Under the pieces are notes generated by a model. The model saw only the letters and a program-made list of their open reading frames with translations, had not been told where the DNA came from and ran no database searches. Below, piece by piece: positions 8,841 to 17,657 of a stretch of 64,000 bases of DNA (the stretch's first letter is position 1; each line of letters begins with the position of its first letter). The stretch comes from Streptomyces sp. NBC_00442. GTDB taxonomy: Bacteria > Actinomycetota > Actinomycetes > Streptomycetales > Streptomycetaceae. The stretch lies in the NCBI RefSeq assembly GCF_036014195.1, contig NZ_CP107918.1, positions 7,006,001 to 7,070,000 of the forward strand, read 5' to 3'. A program made the position numbers and the translations under genes.

Positions 8841-11800
8841 GGCAGGACCGTCCACTGCTTGACGGTGCCGGCGTGGCCGTCGAAGGACACGGCCGCCCTC
8901 AGGAGCGGGCCCGACAGCAGGTCGATCCCGGTGCCGCCGAGATGTTCGGCCGCGCCGCCGCTCCCGGCGGTGACGGTGAAGGCCACGGTCAGCCCGTCCA
9001 GCTGGGACGCTTTGGTCAGGCCGCACGGAGCCAGGTCGACCTGGTCGGTCACCCGACCGCCCGCGCCGGGATGGACCGGCACGTCCAGCGAGCCGGCGCC
9101 GGTGCAGGTGCTGCCGGTGAAGTCCACCGACATCTTCACCGACTCCACGTCACCGTCGTCGCGGTGGGTCACGTGCAGGGTGATGTGGTCGAGCGGTCCG
9201 GCCGTAACCGGCGGAGCGTAACCGCCGAGGGTGAGGGACGCCCGGCCACCACCGGGGATGGTGGCGTCCGTGACGTCGACGGGCGCGCCGGGAGCCGGGG
9301 GCGTGAACCCGGTGATCGCGGTGACCGACGCCGGTTTCGCGGTCACGGCCGGATAGGCCGTGAACTGCACCGGTTCCGGTGGGACCCCGATCACCGGGCG
9401 GAGGTATCCGGCGGCCGGCCCGATGCCGAGACCGATGGTCCGGGCGATGATGCCGCGGGTGACGACCTGCGAGGCGACCTGGCTCATCGACAGGTCGACG
9501 GCGGCGGTCGGCACGTAGACGGTGCCGTTGATCACCAGGCGGCTGTGCGCGGTGGCCGTGTCGGCGTCGTCGGTCGACTTCAGCACCGCGCAGCCGTCGC
9601 CGGCGGTGAGGCAGCCGGACAGGGCCCTGATGGACGGGGCTCGGAACACGATGTCGAGCTCGACGCCGTCGAGCCGGTCGGTGGCGCCGGTACTGCCCGC
9701 GCCCAGCCTCGCCGCATAGCCGACGGCGAGCCCGGACACCTGGTCGTCCCGCGTGACCCCGCACGCGCCGAGGTCGACCACGTCGACACCGAGTGCCCCT
9801 TCGTGTGCGGTCAGGGCGTGCTCCGCGTCGCAGGAGGTACCGGTTCCGGAGACGCTCAGCGCGGCCGTGGGCGGCTCGGCCGGCGAGGGTGGTGCCGGGG
9901 TGGTGTCGTCGTCCTGGTGCGCCACGCGCAGGACGACCTTGTCGATCACCGCGCCCGTCGGCAGGGGCAGCATCGTGAACGCGCCGAGCCGGATCGTCGC
10001 CGACGGGGCGGCCGTGGCAAGCGTCGCGGTCGACACGGCGGTGGTGTCGATCGCCTGCGCGTTCTTCGGGTCGAGGAACGCCGCGGCGGTGGACGTCGCG
10101 CCGCTGACCGCGGTGGTGGGCCGTACCGGGACCGGCGGCCGGTAGGACAGTTCCAGGGTGACGCCGTCGAGCTGATCGGTGGCGGTGGTGCCGCCGGCGC
10201 CGAGCGTGGCGCTGTAGGTGACGACCAGGCCGGTCAGCTGGGCCGGGTCGGTCAGCCCGCAGAGGGCCGGCAGGTCCAGGGTGTCGGTGGCCAGACCGTC
10301 CGGGTGCACGGCGAGGTTGCGCGAGGTGGTGCAGGAGGCGGGCAGGCCGGGCCCGGTCAGGGTGAGCGAGACCGTCGGCGGCGGGCCTCCGCCCGCCCCG
10401 GGCTCGTCGCGGTGCGCGATGTGCAGCAGGGCCCCGTCGAGGACCGAGCCGGGCGCCACCGCAGGGGTGTCGTAACCGCCGAGGCCGATGGTGGCGGTCG
10501 GCATGGTGACCGGGTCGAGGGTGGCGTGGGCCGTGCGGGCACCGTCGATCGCCTCGGCGTCGGCCGCGGCGATGAACGTCGTCGACTCCGCGCTGGTCGC
10601 CGGGCGGGGCGCCGGCGGGTCGTAGACGACTTCGAGCCCCATACCGTCCAGGGAATCGGCGCCCGCGGCGCCACCCCCCTCCAGCCCGGCGGCGTAGGTC
10701 GCGGTCAGGCCGGTCAGCTGTGCGGCGTCGGTGATGCCGCAGGCCTTGAGGTCGACACGGTCGTCCCCCAGGACGGGCCGAGCGGTGAGCGGCAGGCCGG
10801 CGCAACTGCCGCCGCCGCCCGCAGGGTTGACGTCGATGGTGGGCGCCGCCGCGTCGCCGGTCTCCTGATGGGCCACCCGCAGCACGGCGGAGTGGATAGT
10901 CGATCCCGGCGGCACGGGCGGCAGACCGAACCCGGCCAGGGTGAGCGACGCCGACGGGGCCGCCGTGGTCAGATCGGCGCCGGCCACCGACGGTGTCGGC
11001 TGTTCGCCGGTCTCCAGGGCGTTGCCGGGGTGGGTGCCGGTGGCGGTGAACCCGGTCGACGCGGTCACCGCGGTCGGCTTGAACGTGGTCGGCGTGCGGT
11101 AGGCGACCTCCAGCCAGATGCCGTCCAGGCGTTCCGTGGCGGTGGTGCCGTCGGCGTCCAGGGTGGCGGCATAGGTCACGGTCAGGCCGGCGAGACGGGC
11201 CGGGTCGGTGAGCCCGCACGTGCTCAGCAGGTCGATCGCGGGATCCGTGGCGGATGCCGTGTGCGGGGGCGGGTCGTCGGTGCGGCAGGTGTCCCCGCCG
11301 ACGGCGGTCGTGACCTTCACCGCGCCCGGGGCGGTCAGGTCGCCGTCGTCCTCGTGCCGGACACGCAGGGTCGCGCCGGTGATGACCGAGCCGGGCGGCA
11401 CCCGCGGGGTGAAACCGGCGAGCTGCATCGAGGCGGACCGGCGTTTCGACGGATCGAGGACGGCGTCTGCCGTGCAGCTCGCGGTGCCCGTCGGCTGCGA
11501 ACACCCGGGCAGGGCAGGCCGTTCGCCGCCGGTCAGGGCCTGTCCTGGGTTGACGAAGCCGGTGTTGGCGGCCACCGCTGTCGGTGTCAGAGTGTGTGAC
11601 GGCTTCGGCGGCTCGACCCCGTACACCGCGACCTGTTGCGCGTCCGGGCTTACCGGGGCGCACAGTTCCGCATGCCCGCGGTCGACCTGGAATCGGCTGC
11701 CGCCGCCCATCATGACCGCGACGCCACCGGGCCGGGTCCTGTCGCACCCGCCCGGGTCGGGCACGGCGGGCCGGGCGGGTGCCCCGGGGTCCCAGCCCGC

Positions 11801-12685
11801 CGGTGTGCCGCCGACCACGCTGACCGTGGGGTCGTCGACCGTCCAGACCGCGGCGTTGCCGGTGAACGTGAAGTCGAAGTAGTAGGTACCCGGTTGCAGC
11901 CACACGACGGCGTTGGGGCAGTCACCACCGGTGAGGCGGCTCAGGGCGCGGGCGTCGTCGTAGTAGCCGGGCCGCAACCGCACCAGCCAGGAGCCGGGGG
12001 CGGGGCACGCGGGCACCGTCCGCAGGACCGGCACGGCCGTGGCGGGCGGGGTGTAGTCCGGGTCGGCGCCCACGGCCTCGTCGGCGGGAGCCGGTGGGGT
12101 GTCGTTGGCGCAGGCGTGCGCGTACGGCGCCTGAGTCGTGGGGAGCCGGGTCTGTGACACGGCACCGGAGCAGTCGCCGACGGCGGACACGTCGCCCGAC
12201 ACCACCATCGAGGCGCCGGCGCCGGTGGTGATGTCCGACCGGGAGAACACGCCGCCCTGCACGCGCAGACCGGGCGTGCTCACACCGATGCCGTCCTTCG
12301 TCGTCCGGCCCAGGCTGCGCAGCGCGTCCTGCGGCTGGGTCGCGCGCGCGGCCGCGGGCGAGGAGTTGAGGGGGTCGCAGTGGACGGTCATCCGACGGCC
12401 GTTGATCGGCGGGGCGGTGTAATCGGCGCACGGGTTGCCCTGCGAGAAGTTCTCGATCGCGAGCTGCGTGGCCCCGTCCGCGCTGTAACTCCGCTTGCCC
12501 TGGCCGACGTACACGCTCGCGGCTTTGAGGCCCGTACCGGCGAAGGACAGGACCGCCACGGTGACCAAGCCGAAGACGACGACGAAGGCCAGCGCGAGGA
12601 TGAGCGTCGCGCCCCGTTCGTCGCGGGGCGGCCGACGTGGGCGGCGCGGGCGGAGCGGGCGACGTGGATCGGTGCGGCCGGTCAT
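8837..12685 (-). CDS. Giant PilX/PilY-like pilus-associated protein with five internal repeats
   Basis: 1282 aa from the ATG at 12685 (4-nt overlap with the minor prepilin gene). The N-terminus is basic, then ERGATLILALAFVVVFGL, a PilX-like membrane anchor (residues about 25-55) with no classical G/FTLIE site. The rest is extracellular: a polysaccharide/pilus-associated-like region, then about five repeats of roughly 120-140 residues, each starting near xVTAxTGFxxxG, passing LxLxGFxxPxVPPGS and LRVAHxxxGD, and ending CGLTDPAQLxGLxVTYxAxL...LDGxxLEVxY. Each repeat has a Cys pair. From position and size it may be a pilus-tip adhesin. The repeats do not match a domain I can name. Confidence 0.7.
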   Translation of the reverse strand: MTGRTDPRRPLRPRRPRRPPRDERGATLILALAFVVVFGLVTVAVLSFAGTGLKAASVYVGQGKRSYSADGATQLAIENFSQGNPCADYTAPPINGRRMTVHCDPLNSSPAAARATQPQDALRSLGRTTKDGIGVSTPGLRVQGGVFSRSDITTGAGASMVVSGDVSAVGDCSGAVSQTRLPTTQAPYAHACANDTPPAPADEAVGADPDYTPPATAVPVLRTVPACPAPGSWLVRLRPGYYDDARALSRLTGGDCPNAVVWLQPGTYYFDFTFTGNAAVWTVDDPTVSVVGGTPAGWDPGAPARPAVPDPGGCDRTRPGGVAVMMGGGSRFQVDRGHAELCAPVSPDAQQVAVYGVEPPKPSHTLTPTAVAANTGFVNPGQALTGGERPALPGCSQPTGTASCTADAVLDPSKRRSASMQLAGFTPRVPPGSVITGATLRVRHEDDGDLTAPGAVKVTTAVGGDTCRTDDPPPHTASATDPAIDLLSTCGLTDPARLAGLTVTYAATLDADGTTATERLDGIWLEVAYRTPTTFKPTAVTASTGFTATGTHPGNALETGEQPTPSVAGADLTTAAPSASLTLAGFGLPPVPPGSTIHSAVLRVAHQETGDAAAPTIDVNPAGGGGSCAGLPLTARPVLGDDRVDLKACGITDAAQLTGLTATYAAGLEGGGAAGADSLDGMGLEVVYDPPAPRPATSAESTTFIAAADAEAIDGARTAHATLDPVTMPTATIGLGGYDTPAVAPGSVLDGALLHIAHRDEPGAGGGPPPTVSLTLTGPGLPASCTTSRNLAVHPDGLATDTLDLPALCGLTDPAQLTGLVVTYSATLGAGGTTATDQLDGVTLELSYRPPVPVRPTTAVSGATSTAAAFLDPKNAQAIDTTAVSTATLATAAPSATIRLGAFTMLPLPTGAVIDKVVLRVAHQDDDTTPAPPSPAEPPTAALSVSGTGTSCDAEHALTAHEGALGVDVVDLGACGVTRDDQVSGLAVGYAARLGAGSTGATDRLDGVELDIVFRAPSIRALSGCLTAGDGCAVLKSTDDADTATAHSRLVINGTVYVPTAAVDLSMSQVASQVVTRGIIARTIGLGIGPAAGYLRPVIGVPPEPVQFTAYPAVTAKPASVTAITGFTPPAPGAPVDVTDATIPGGGRASLTLGGYAPPVTAGPLDHITLHVTHRDDGDVESVKMSVDFTGSTCTGAGSLDVPVHPGAGGRVTDQVDLAPCGLTKASQLDGLTVAFTVTAGSGGAAEHLGGTGIDLLSGPLLRAAVSFDGHAGTVKQWTVLP

Positions 12686-13212
12686 GACGGGTTCGATCGT
12701 CGGACGGCGGTGAGGGCCGTCGGGGGCGCGGCGGGGTCGCTCTGCACGGTCAGCGTTACCTCCTTGGGCGAGGTGCACGAGGTCTCGGCACCGCAGCTCA
12801 GAGTCACCGGACGGGTTGACGTGGTGGTGTCGAACCGGCCGAGCACCGTGGTGACTTCGCCCGTGCCGGTGCACTTCAGCCGGGTCAGGGCGCCGGTCGG
12901 CCGGTCGTAGGTGTAGACGATGTCGGCGCCGGGCCGGCTCAGGTGGACGATCACGTCGGCGGCGCCGCACGCGGGGTCGGTCGTGACGGTGTCCGCGCTC
13001 TGCACGTCGCCGTAGAAGTAGCGGTTGAGCGTGCCCACCGCGCCGGTGGCGGCCACCCGCTTCTCGGTGCCCGTGGTGAACCGCAGCCCGAGGACGATCG
13101 CCTTGGGCAGCAGCGCCCCGATGACGGCCACGATGACGATGGTGACGAGCAGCTCGGTCAGGGTGAACCCCAACTCCTCGCCCCCGTTCGGTTGTTGCGT
13201 CCGCTGCGTCAT
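12682..13212 (-). CDS. Minor type IV prepilin (PilW/GspJ-like)
   Basis: 176 aa from the ATG at 13212. The prepilin signature is clear: a 15-residue basic/polar leader ending in Gly15, then FTLTELLVTIVIVAVIGALL, with the conserved Glu at mature position +5. The soluble part has several Cys (e.g. SCGAETSC) and predicted beta structure. It overlaps both neighbours by 4 nt (stop at 12682, start at 13212). Minor pilins of this class prime pilus assembly. The exact subtype (PilW versus GspJ-like) is inferred from order. Confidence 0.82.
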   Translation of the reverse strand: MTQRTQQPNGGEELGFTLTELLVTIVIVAVIGALLPKAIVLGLRFTTGTEKRVAATGAVGTLNRYFYGDVQSADTVTTDPACGAADVIVHLSRPGADIVYTYDRPTGALTRLKCTGTGEVTTVLGRFDTTTSTRPVTLSCGAETSCTSPKEVTLTVQSDPAAPPTALTAVRRSNPS

Positions 13213-13655
13213 GACAGCATCGACTCCCGCTTGACCACATCGAGCGTCGCGTCCCGCACGGGGTGCGGGCCGCTCCGGTGCACGGTGAGCGTCACCTTCT
13301 GCACTCCGGTGTCCACCGCCGGGCAAGGCCGGCCGAACGCACCCGCCCCGTCCCAGTACTCGATCGTGACGGTCACCGTGTATCCGGCCGGCGGCGTCGG
13401 AGTCGCGTACGTGGTGGCGCAGGAGACGTACGGGTCGGCGACGACCTTCTCGGCGGCGCTGCGGATGACCGAGTCGGCGCCGGTCACCTTCTGCTGCGCG
13501 ACCGAGCTGATGATCGCGGTGCCGATGCCCCCGAGGATGGTCACGAAGGCGACCCCCATGAGCACCACGGCGACCAGAACCTCCACCAGCGTCTCGCCCT
13601 CTTCGCCGCGGCGGAGGCGATGCGGGCGGCGCGGGCGCTGTGCCGGGCCGCTCAT
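13209..13655 (-). CDS. Minor prepilin, PilV/GspI-like
   Basis: 148 aa from the ATG at 13655. The leader is rich in Arg/Pro and ends EEG, then ETLVEVLVAVVLMGVAF. The cut site is Gly20 followed by Glu rather than Phe, with the +5 Glu kept (ETLVE). Non-Phe residues at +1 occur in minor pilins. The soluble part is short with one Cys pair. It overlaps PilC (stop 13652) and the next prepilin by 4 nt each, so the minor pilins are made together with the platform protein. Confidence 0.78.
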   Translation of the reverse strand: MSGPAQRPRRPHRLRRGEEGETLVEVLVAVVLMGVAFVTILGGIGTAIISSVAQQKVTGADSVIRSAAEKVVADPYVSCATTYATPTPPAGYTVTVTIEYWDGAGAFGRPCPAVDTGVQKVTLTVHRSGPHPVRDATLDVVKRESMLS

Positions 13656-14863
13656 TGGACGCTGACCTGGTTGTAGACGCCGTAGATCGCCGAGATGAGG
13701 GCGACGGCGACGAACCCCACGACGACCCCGACCATGATCACCACGGTCGGCTCGAACAGGCTGGTCAGTCGTTTGAGTTTGTGCTGCAGTTCCTTCTCGT
13801 AGTACTCCGAGACGTTTTCGAGCTGGTCGTCGAGCGTCCCGGTCTCTTCCCCCACCCGCATCATCTGGGTGACCGCCCCGGGGAACAGCTTCGTGCGGGC
13901 GATCGGCTGGGAGATGCCGCCGCCTTCGAGCATCTCCGTCCGGGCCGTCCCGATGGACCGTTCGTACACCCGGTTGTTGGCCCCCGCACTGGCCAGGCCG
14001 AGCGCCTCCGGGATGGGCACCCCCGCCTTGATCATCGAGGTCAGGATGCGACAGAACCGTTCGATGACCATGAAGCGGACCACGTCGCCGACCACGGGCG
14101 TCGCCAGCAGGAAGCGGTCGCGCAGCATCCGTCCCCGCTCGGTCCGCAAACCGGCGATCAGTGCGACGACGAGCGCGGCGCACACGCCCACGATGACCGG
14201 ATACCAGGCCGTGACGAAATCGGTGAAGCCCAGCAGGATCCGGGTCGGCAGCGGCAGTTTCGCGTGGAAGGACTCGAAGAACACCTTGAAACGGGGCAGT
14301 ACGAAGATGACGAGCACGAGGACGACGGCGACGGCCAGGCCCATCACCAGGATGGGATAGGTCAGCGCGGAGCGGATACCCCGCCGGCCCTCGACGTCGC
14401 GCTCGATGTAGCGCCCCAACTGGGCCATTACGACGTCGAGTTCACCGGTCGCCTCCGCCGAGCGGAGGACGGAGATGTAGAACGGCGGGAGCGCCTTGGT
14501 GTGGGCGGCCATCGCGGCGGCGAAGCTTTCGCCGAAGCGCAGCGAGTCCATGACGTCGACGAGCATCCTGCCCAGCTTCTTGTCCTTGGTCTCGGCGCGG
14601 ATGATCTCCAGGGCGTCCAGGATGGGCACGCCGGCCTTGATGAAGGCGGCCATCTGGCGGGAGAAGTTGCTCAGCTCGACCAGGTCGACCTTTTCCGCGG
14701 TGAGTTCGAGCTGCAGCAGGCCGCGGCCCGCGGCCTTGACCGACCGGACCTCGTAGCCCTGTCGGGTCAGGCCGTCGGTGACCCCGTCGACACTGGAGCC
14801 CTTGAGCACGCCGGTGGCCCGCTTGCCGTCCGGGCCGACCGCGACGTACTTGAAGGTGGCCAT
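13652..14863 (-). CDS. pilC: PilC, inner-membrane platform protein
   Basis: 403 aa from the ATG at 14863 (GGAGG upstream). Two T2SSF domains (about 65-190 and 270-390) separated by membrane helices, with a last helix at the C-terminus. Typical sequences are FSRQMAAFIKAGVPILDALE, repeated as FCRILTSMIKAGVPIPEALG, and VGEETGTLDDQLENVSEYYE. PilC links the PilB and PilT ATPases to pilin insertion. It is separated from pilB by 141 nt that contain a heptamer repeat, and is coupled to the downstream prepilin by a 4-nt overlap. Confidence 0.94.
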   Translation of the reverse strand: MATFKYVAVGPDGKRATGVLKGSSVDGVTDGLTRQGYEVRSVKAAGRGLLQLELTAEKVDLVELSNFSRQMAAFIKAGVPILDALEIIRAETKDKKLGRMLVDVMDSLRFGESFAAAMAAHTKALPPFYISVLRSAEATGELDVVMAQLGRYIERDVEGRRGIRSALTYPILVMGLAVAVVLVLVIFVLPRFKVFFESFHAKLPLPTRILLGFTDFVTAWYPVIVGVCAALVVALIAGLRTERGRMLRDRFLLATPVVGDVVRFMVIERFCRILTSMIKAGVPIPEALGLASAGANNRVYERSIGTARTEMLEGGGISQPIARTKLFPGAVTQMMRVGEETGTLDDQLENVSEYYEKELQHKLKRLTSLFEPTVVIMVGVVVGFVAVALISAIYGVYNQVSVQ

Positions 14864-14903
14864 GCCGATGCCCTCCTGGTTTCCGGGTGTCCGAGGTTCG
14901 TGC

Positions 14904-14938
14904 GGTCTGTGGTCTGTGGTCTGTGGTCTGTGGTCTGC
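14904..14938. repeat. Five tandem heptamers GGTCTGT between pilB and pilC
   Basis: Four perfect copies of GGTCTGT and a fifth GGTCTGC, end to end. On the coding strand they read as ACAGACC units. They lie in the 141-nt gap between pilB and pilC. The ACAGACC core is shared with the octamer array at 29221-29308. Confidence 0.9.
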
Positions 14939-15004
14939 GGTCGGGTGCTTCGCGCTTCGGTGGTCGGGCGCGGGATCCAACGAGCGGGACGGACCGGACG
15001 GGCC

Positions 15005-16864
15005 CTAGACCACGTACACGCTGGACATGATCTCGGCGATGGTCGTGACGCCCTCCTCCACCAGACGGACGCCGCCGTCCAGGAGGCTGTCCATGTGCTG
15101 TTCGCGAGCGGCCTGGCGCAGGCTGCCGATCGGTGCCTTCTCGACGAGCAGCCGCTTGACCGTGTCGCTCATCACGAGCAGCTCGAAGACGCCGATGCGC
15201 TCCTGGTAGCCGGTGCGGGAGCAGTAGTTGCAGCCCCGGCCCTGCCAGAACGCGGTGTCGGTCGACCCGCCGGCCTTGGCGAAGAAGGCCAGTTCGTCCA
15301 CGCCCGGCCGGCAGGGCTCGCGGCACTCGTCGCAGATCCGCCGCACCAGTCGCTGGCTGACCACGCCGGCGACGGTGGAGGTGATCAGGAACGGCTCGAT
15401 GCCCATGTCGGTGAAACGGTGCAGCGCGGAGCAGGCGTCGGCGGCGTGGATGGACGACAGGACGAAGTGGCCGGTGAGAGCGGACTCCACCGCGATCCGC
15501 GCCGTCTCGGCGTCCCGGATCTCGCCGACCAGGATCACATCGGGGTCCTGGCGCAGGATCGAGCGCAGCCCGGTCGCGAAGGTGATGCCCGCCTGGTCGT
15601 TGATCTGGATCTGGTTGACCGACGGGAACACGTACTCCACCGGGTCTTCGATGGTGGTGATGTTGCGCTCGCTCTGGTTCAGCTCACCGAGCGTGGCGTA
15701 CAGGGTGGTCGTCTTGCCGCTGCCGGTGGGGCCGCCGCAGGCGACCATGCCGTAGGGGGAGCGCAGCAGGGACGAGAAGCGTTCGTAGGTCGCGGGGGGC
15801 ATGCCGAGTTCGGCGAGGCGGTACAGGGTGCGGTTGCTGTCGAGCAGCCGGAGCACCGCCTTTTCGCCCCAGATGGTGGGGCTGGTCGCGACCCGGATGT
15901 CGACCGCCCTGCCGTCGATCTCGGTGGAGATCTGCCCGTCCTGCGGGCGCCGCCGGTCGACGATGTTCATGTTGGCCATGATCTTGATCCGGCTGACCAC
16001 GGACGGGCCCATGTTCTCCGGCAGGCTCAGCACGTCGTGCAGCGCGCCGTCGATGCGGTACCGGACCCGGACCCGGTCGCCGTGCGGTTCGATGTGGATG
16101 TCCGAAGCGCGGTCGCGCAGGCCCTGGGTCAGCATGAGGTTCACCAGGTGCACGACCGGGGCGTCCTCGCTCACCACCCTGGCCCCGGCGTTGGCGTTCC
16201 GGCCGGACTCGGTCGCCTCGAAGGCCTCGACCAAACTGCTGACGCCGGCCAGTGCCCGGTAGGCGCTGTCGATCGAGCGCCGGATGTCCGAGGGAGCAGC
16301 GATCGCCAGCTCCACCCGGTCCGGCGCGACGGCCCGGCCCACCTCGTCGAGCACCCGCGGGTCGCCCGGGTCGCCCGCGGCGATCACCAGCGTGCCCTCG
16401 GCCCGCCGCACCGCGACGACGCCCAGCGAACGGGCCAGCGCCTCCGGCACCCGGGCGGCCGCCTCGGGATCGGGCTCGCTCTGGCGCAGGTCGGCCACGG
16501 GGACGCCGAGTTGGACCGACAGCGCCTCGGTCAGTGACTGCTCGTCGACCATGGCGAGTTCGACCAGCAGCGCCCCGAGCCGCTTGCCCGACGCCGACTG
16601 CTGCAGGAGCGCCTCGTCCACCTGCGCCGGGGTGAGCAGCCCACGCCGTACGAGGAGTTCCCCGATACGCGGCCGCTCGTGGCCCGCGGGCGACGACTGA
16701 CCCGCTGGCGAAGACTCCGCCGCGCCGGACGCCGCGTCCCGGACCCGTTCGCCCGCCGGGCCCGCGGACCCCGCGGGGCTCCGCGCGCCATCGGGCAGGG
16801 TGCCGTCCGCGCCCGCAGGGCCTGTCGTCTCCGCGCGGCGTCGGAGAAGGCGGCGATTCGCCAA
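15005..16864 (-). CDS. pilB: PilB, type IV pilus extension ATPase
   Basis: 619 aa from the TTG at 16864, chosen because GAAAGGGG lies 8 nt upstream; a GTG at 16915 would add 17 residues without an RBS. Domains: a low-complexity Ala/Gly/Pro linker (10-60), an MshEN domain (RIGELLVRRGLLTPAQVDEA and following), a linker, then the AAA ATPase with Walker A GPTGSGKTTTLYATL, LVGEIRDAETA, HAADA and the zinc-binding CDEC...CNYC cluster. MshEN domains can bind c-di-GMP in some PilB/MshE proteins, so second-messenger control is possible. First gene of the minus-strand pilus operon. Confidence 0.93.
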   Translation of the reverse strand: MANRRLLRRRAETTGPAGADGTLPDGARSPAGSAGPAGERVRDAASGAAESSPAGQSSPAGHERPRIGELLVRRGLLTPAQVDEALLQQSASGKRLGALLVELAMVDEQSLTEALSVQLGVPVADLRQSEPDPEAAARVPEALARSLGVVAVRRAEGTLVIAAGDPGDPRVLDEVGRAVAPDRVELAIAAPSDIRRSIDSAYRALAGVSSLVEAFEATESGRNANAGARVVSEDAPVVHLVNLMLTQGLRDRASDIHIEPHGDRVRVRYRIDGALHDVLSLPENMGPSVVSRIKIMANMNIVDRRRPQDGQISTEIDGRAVDIRVATSPTIWGEKAVLRLLDSNRTLYRLAELGMPPATYERFSSLLRSPYGMVACGGPTGSGKTTTLYATLGELNQSERNITTIEDPVEYVFPSVNQIQINDQAGITFATGLRSILRQDPDVILVGEIRDAETARIAVESALTGHFVLSSIHAADACSALHRFTDMGIEPFLITSTVAGVVSQRLVRRICDECREPCRPGVDELAFFAKAGGSTDTAFWQGRGCNYCSRTGYQERIGVFELLVMSDTVKRLLVEKAPIGSLRQAAREQHMDSLLDGGVRLVEEGVTTIAEIMSSVYVV

Positions 16865-16935
16865 GGAACCCACCCCTTTCACGTATCCGGAACAGCGGCC
16901 GGTCGCCGCGGACACGTCCGCAGTACTGTCAGCCG

Positions 16936-16947
16936 CTGATTAGTCAG
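16936..16947. promoter_or_regulatory. Near-palindrome CTGATTAGTCAG upstream of pilB
   Basis: 12-nt near-palindrome 72 nt upstream of the chosen pilB start. It differs from the perfect palindrome at 17063-17074 by one base. Together the two sites bracket the divergent pilB/pilin promoter region. Confidence 0.5.
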
Positions 16948-17062
16948 CCGCACACTACAGCACCTCATCGTGCCGGAATCCGCCGTCGTCTCTACGGCGA
17001 TCGGCGGGGCCGGACCCTGGTGGATCCCCTTGTAACCCCAGCGCCCGCTGCGTAGTCTACCG

Positions 17063-17074
17063 CTGATTAATCAG
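17063..17074. promoter_or_regulatory. Perfect palindrome CTGATTAATCAG upstream of the major pilin
   Basis: 12-nt perfect palindrome, 52 nt before the pilin ATG, in unusually AT-rich DNA for this genome. Likely a dimeric regulator site controlling the pilin, paired with the copy at 16936-16947. Confidence 0.55.
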
Positions 17075-17126
17075 GTAGTTACTATCGTCCGGTTCAGCTT
17101 GCGCCGGTCGCTGCAGATGGAGAAAG

Positions 17127-17507
17127 ATGCTCACTTACCCGCATGACACTTTGCGTCAGCGAACACACGAACGGAACGAGACGGCGGAAGCCGGCTTCAC
17201 GCTCATCGAGCTTCTCGTGGTCATCGTGATCCTCGGCATCCTGGCCGCCGTCGTCGTCTTCTCCGTCCGCGGCATCAATGACAAGGGCCAGAGCTCGGCG
17301 TGCAAGACCGACAAGTCCACGATCGCGACCGCGGAAGAGGCGTACTTCGCCAGTGACAACCGCGGCGTCTACGGCTCGATGGACGACCTGTTCAACACCG
17401 GGTTCCTGTCCACCAAGTCCAGCTGGTACGAGGTCACGGGCGGAGCCACGTACGAGATCACGGCGCCGCCCAAACTCGCGAACGGCCAGGCGAATCCATG
17501 CTCTTGA
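17127..17507 (+). CDS. Major type IV prepilin (PilA-like)
   Basis: 126 aa, ATG at 17127 with GGAGAAAG just upstream. A 23-residue leader ends in Gly23; the mature protein starts FTLIELLVVIVILGILAAVV with Glu at +5, the classical N-methylated pilin helix. The small globular part has one Cys pair (SACKTD and the C-terminal PCS), as in many pilins. Single gene with its own hairpin behind it (17529-17554), which fits a highly made structural subunit. The helix is nearly identical to that of the pilin-propeller fusion at 23715. Confidence 0.93.
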   Translation: MLTYPHDTLRQRTHERNETAEAGFTLIELLVVIVILGILAAVVVFSVRGINDKGQSSACKTDKSTIATAEEAYFASDNRGVYGSMDDLFNTGFLSTKSSWYEVTGGATYEITAPPKLANGQANPCS

Positions 17508-17528
17508 TGCAAGGGCCTCACCTGACGT

Positions 17529-17554
17529 GGCCGTCCGGCGGTTGTCGGACGGCC
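17529..17554 (+). terminator. Hairpin after the pilin gene
   Basis: GGCCGTCCG and CGGACGGCC, perfect 9-bp arms around an 8-nt loop, 22 nt after the pilin stop and about 100 nt before the peptidase gene. Probably a terminator or attenuator. Confidence 0.6.
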
Positions 17555-17657
17555 GGGGCGGCCGGATGCGTCGGCCGGATGGGTCGCGGCGACGGTCGCA
17601 AAGGCCTGGAGTGCCGGTCCGAACCATCCCTATTGCGCCTGTAGCGGATGACATGCG

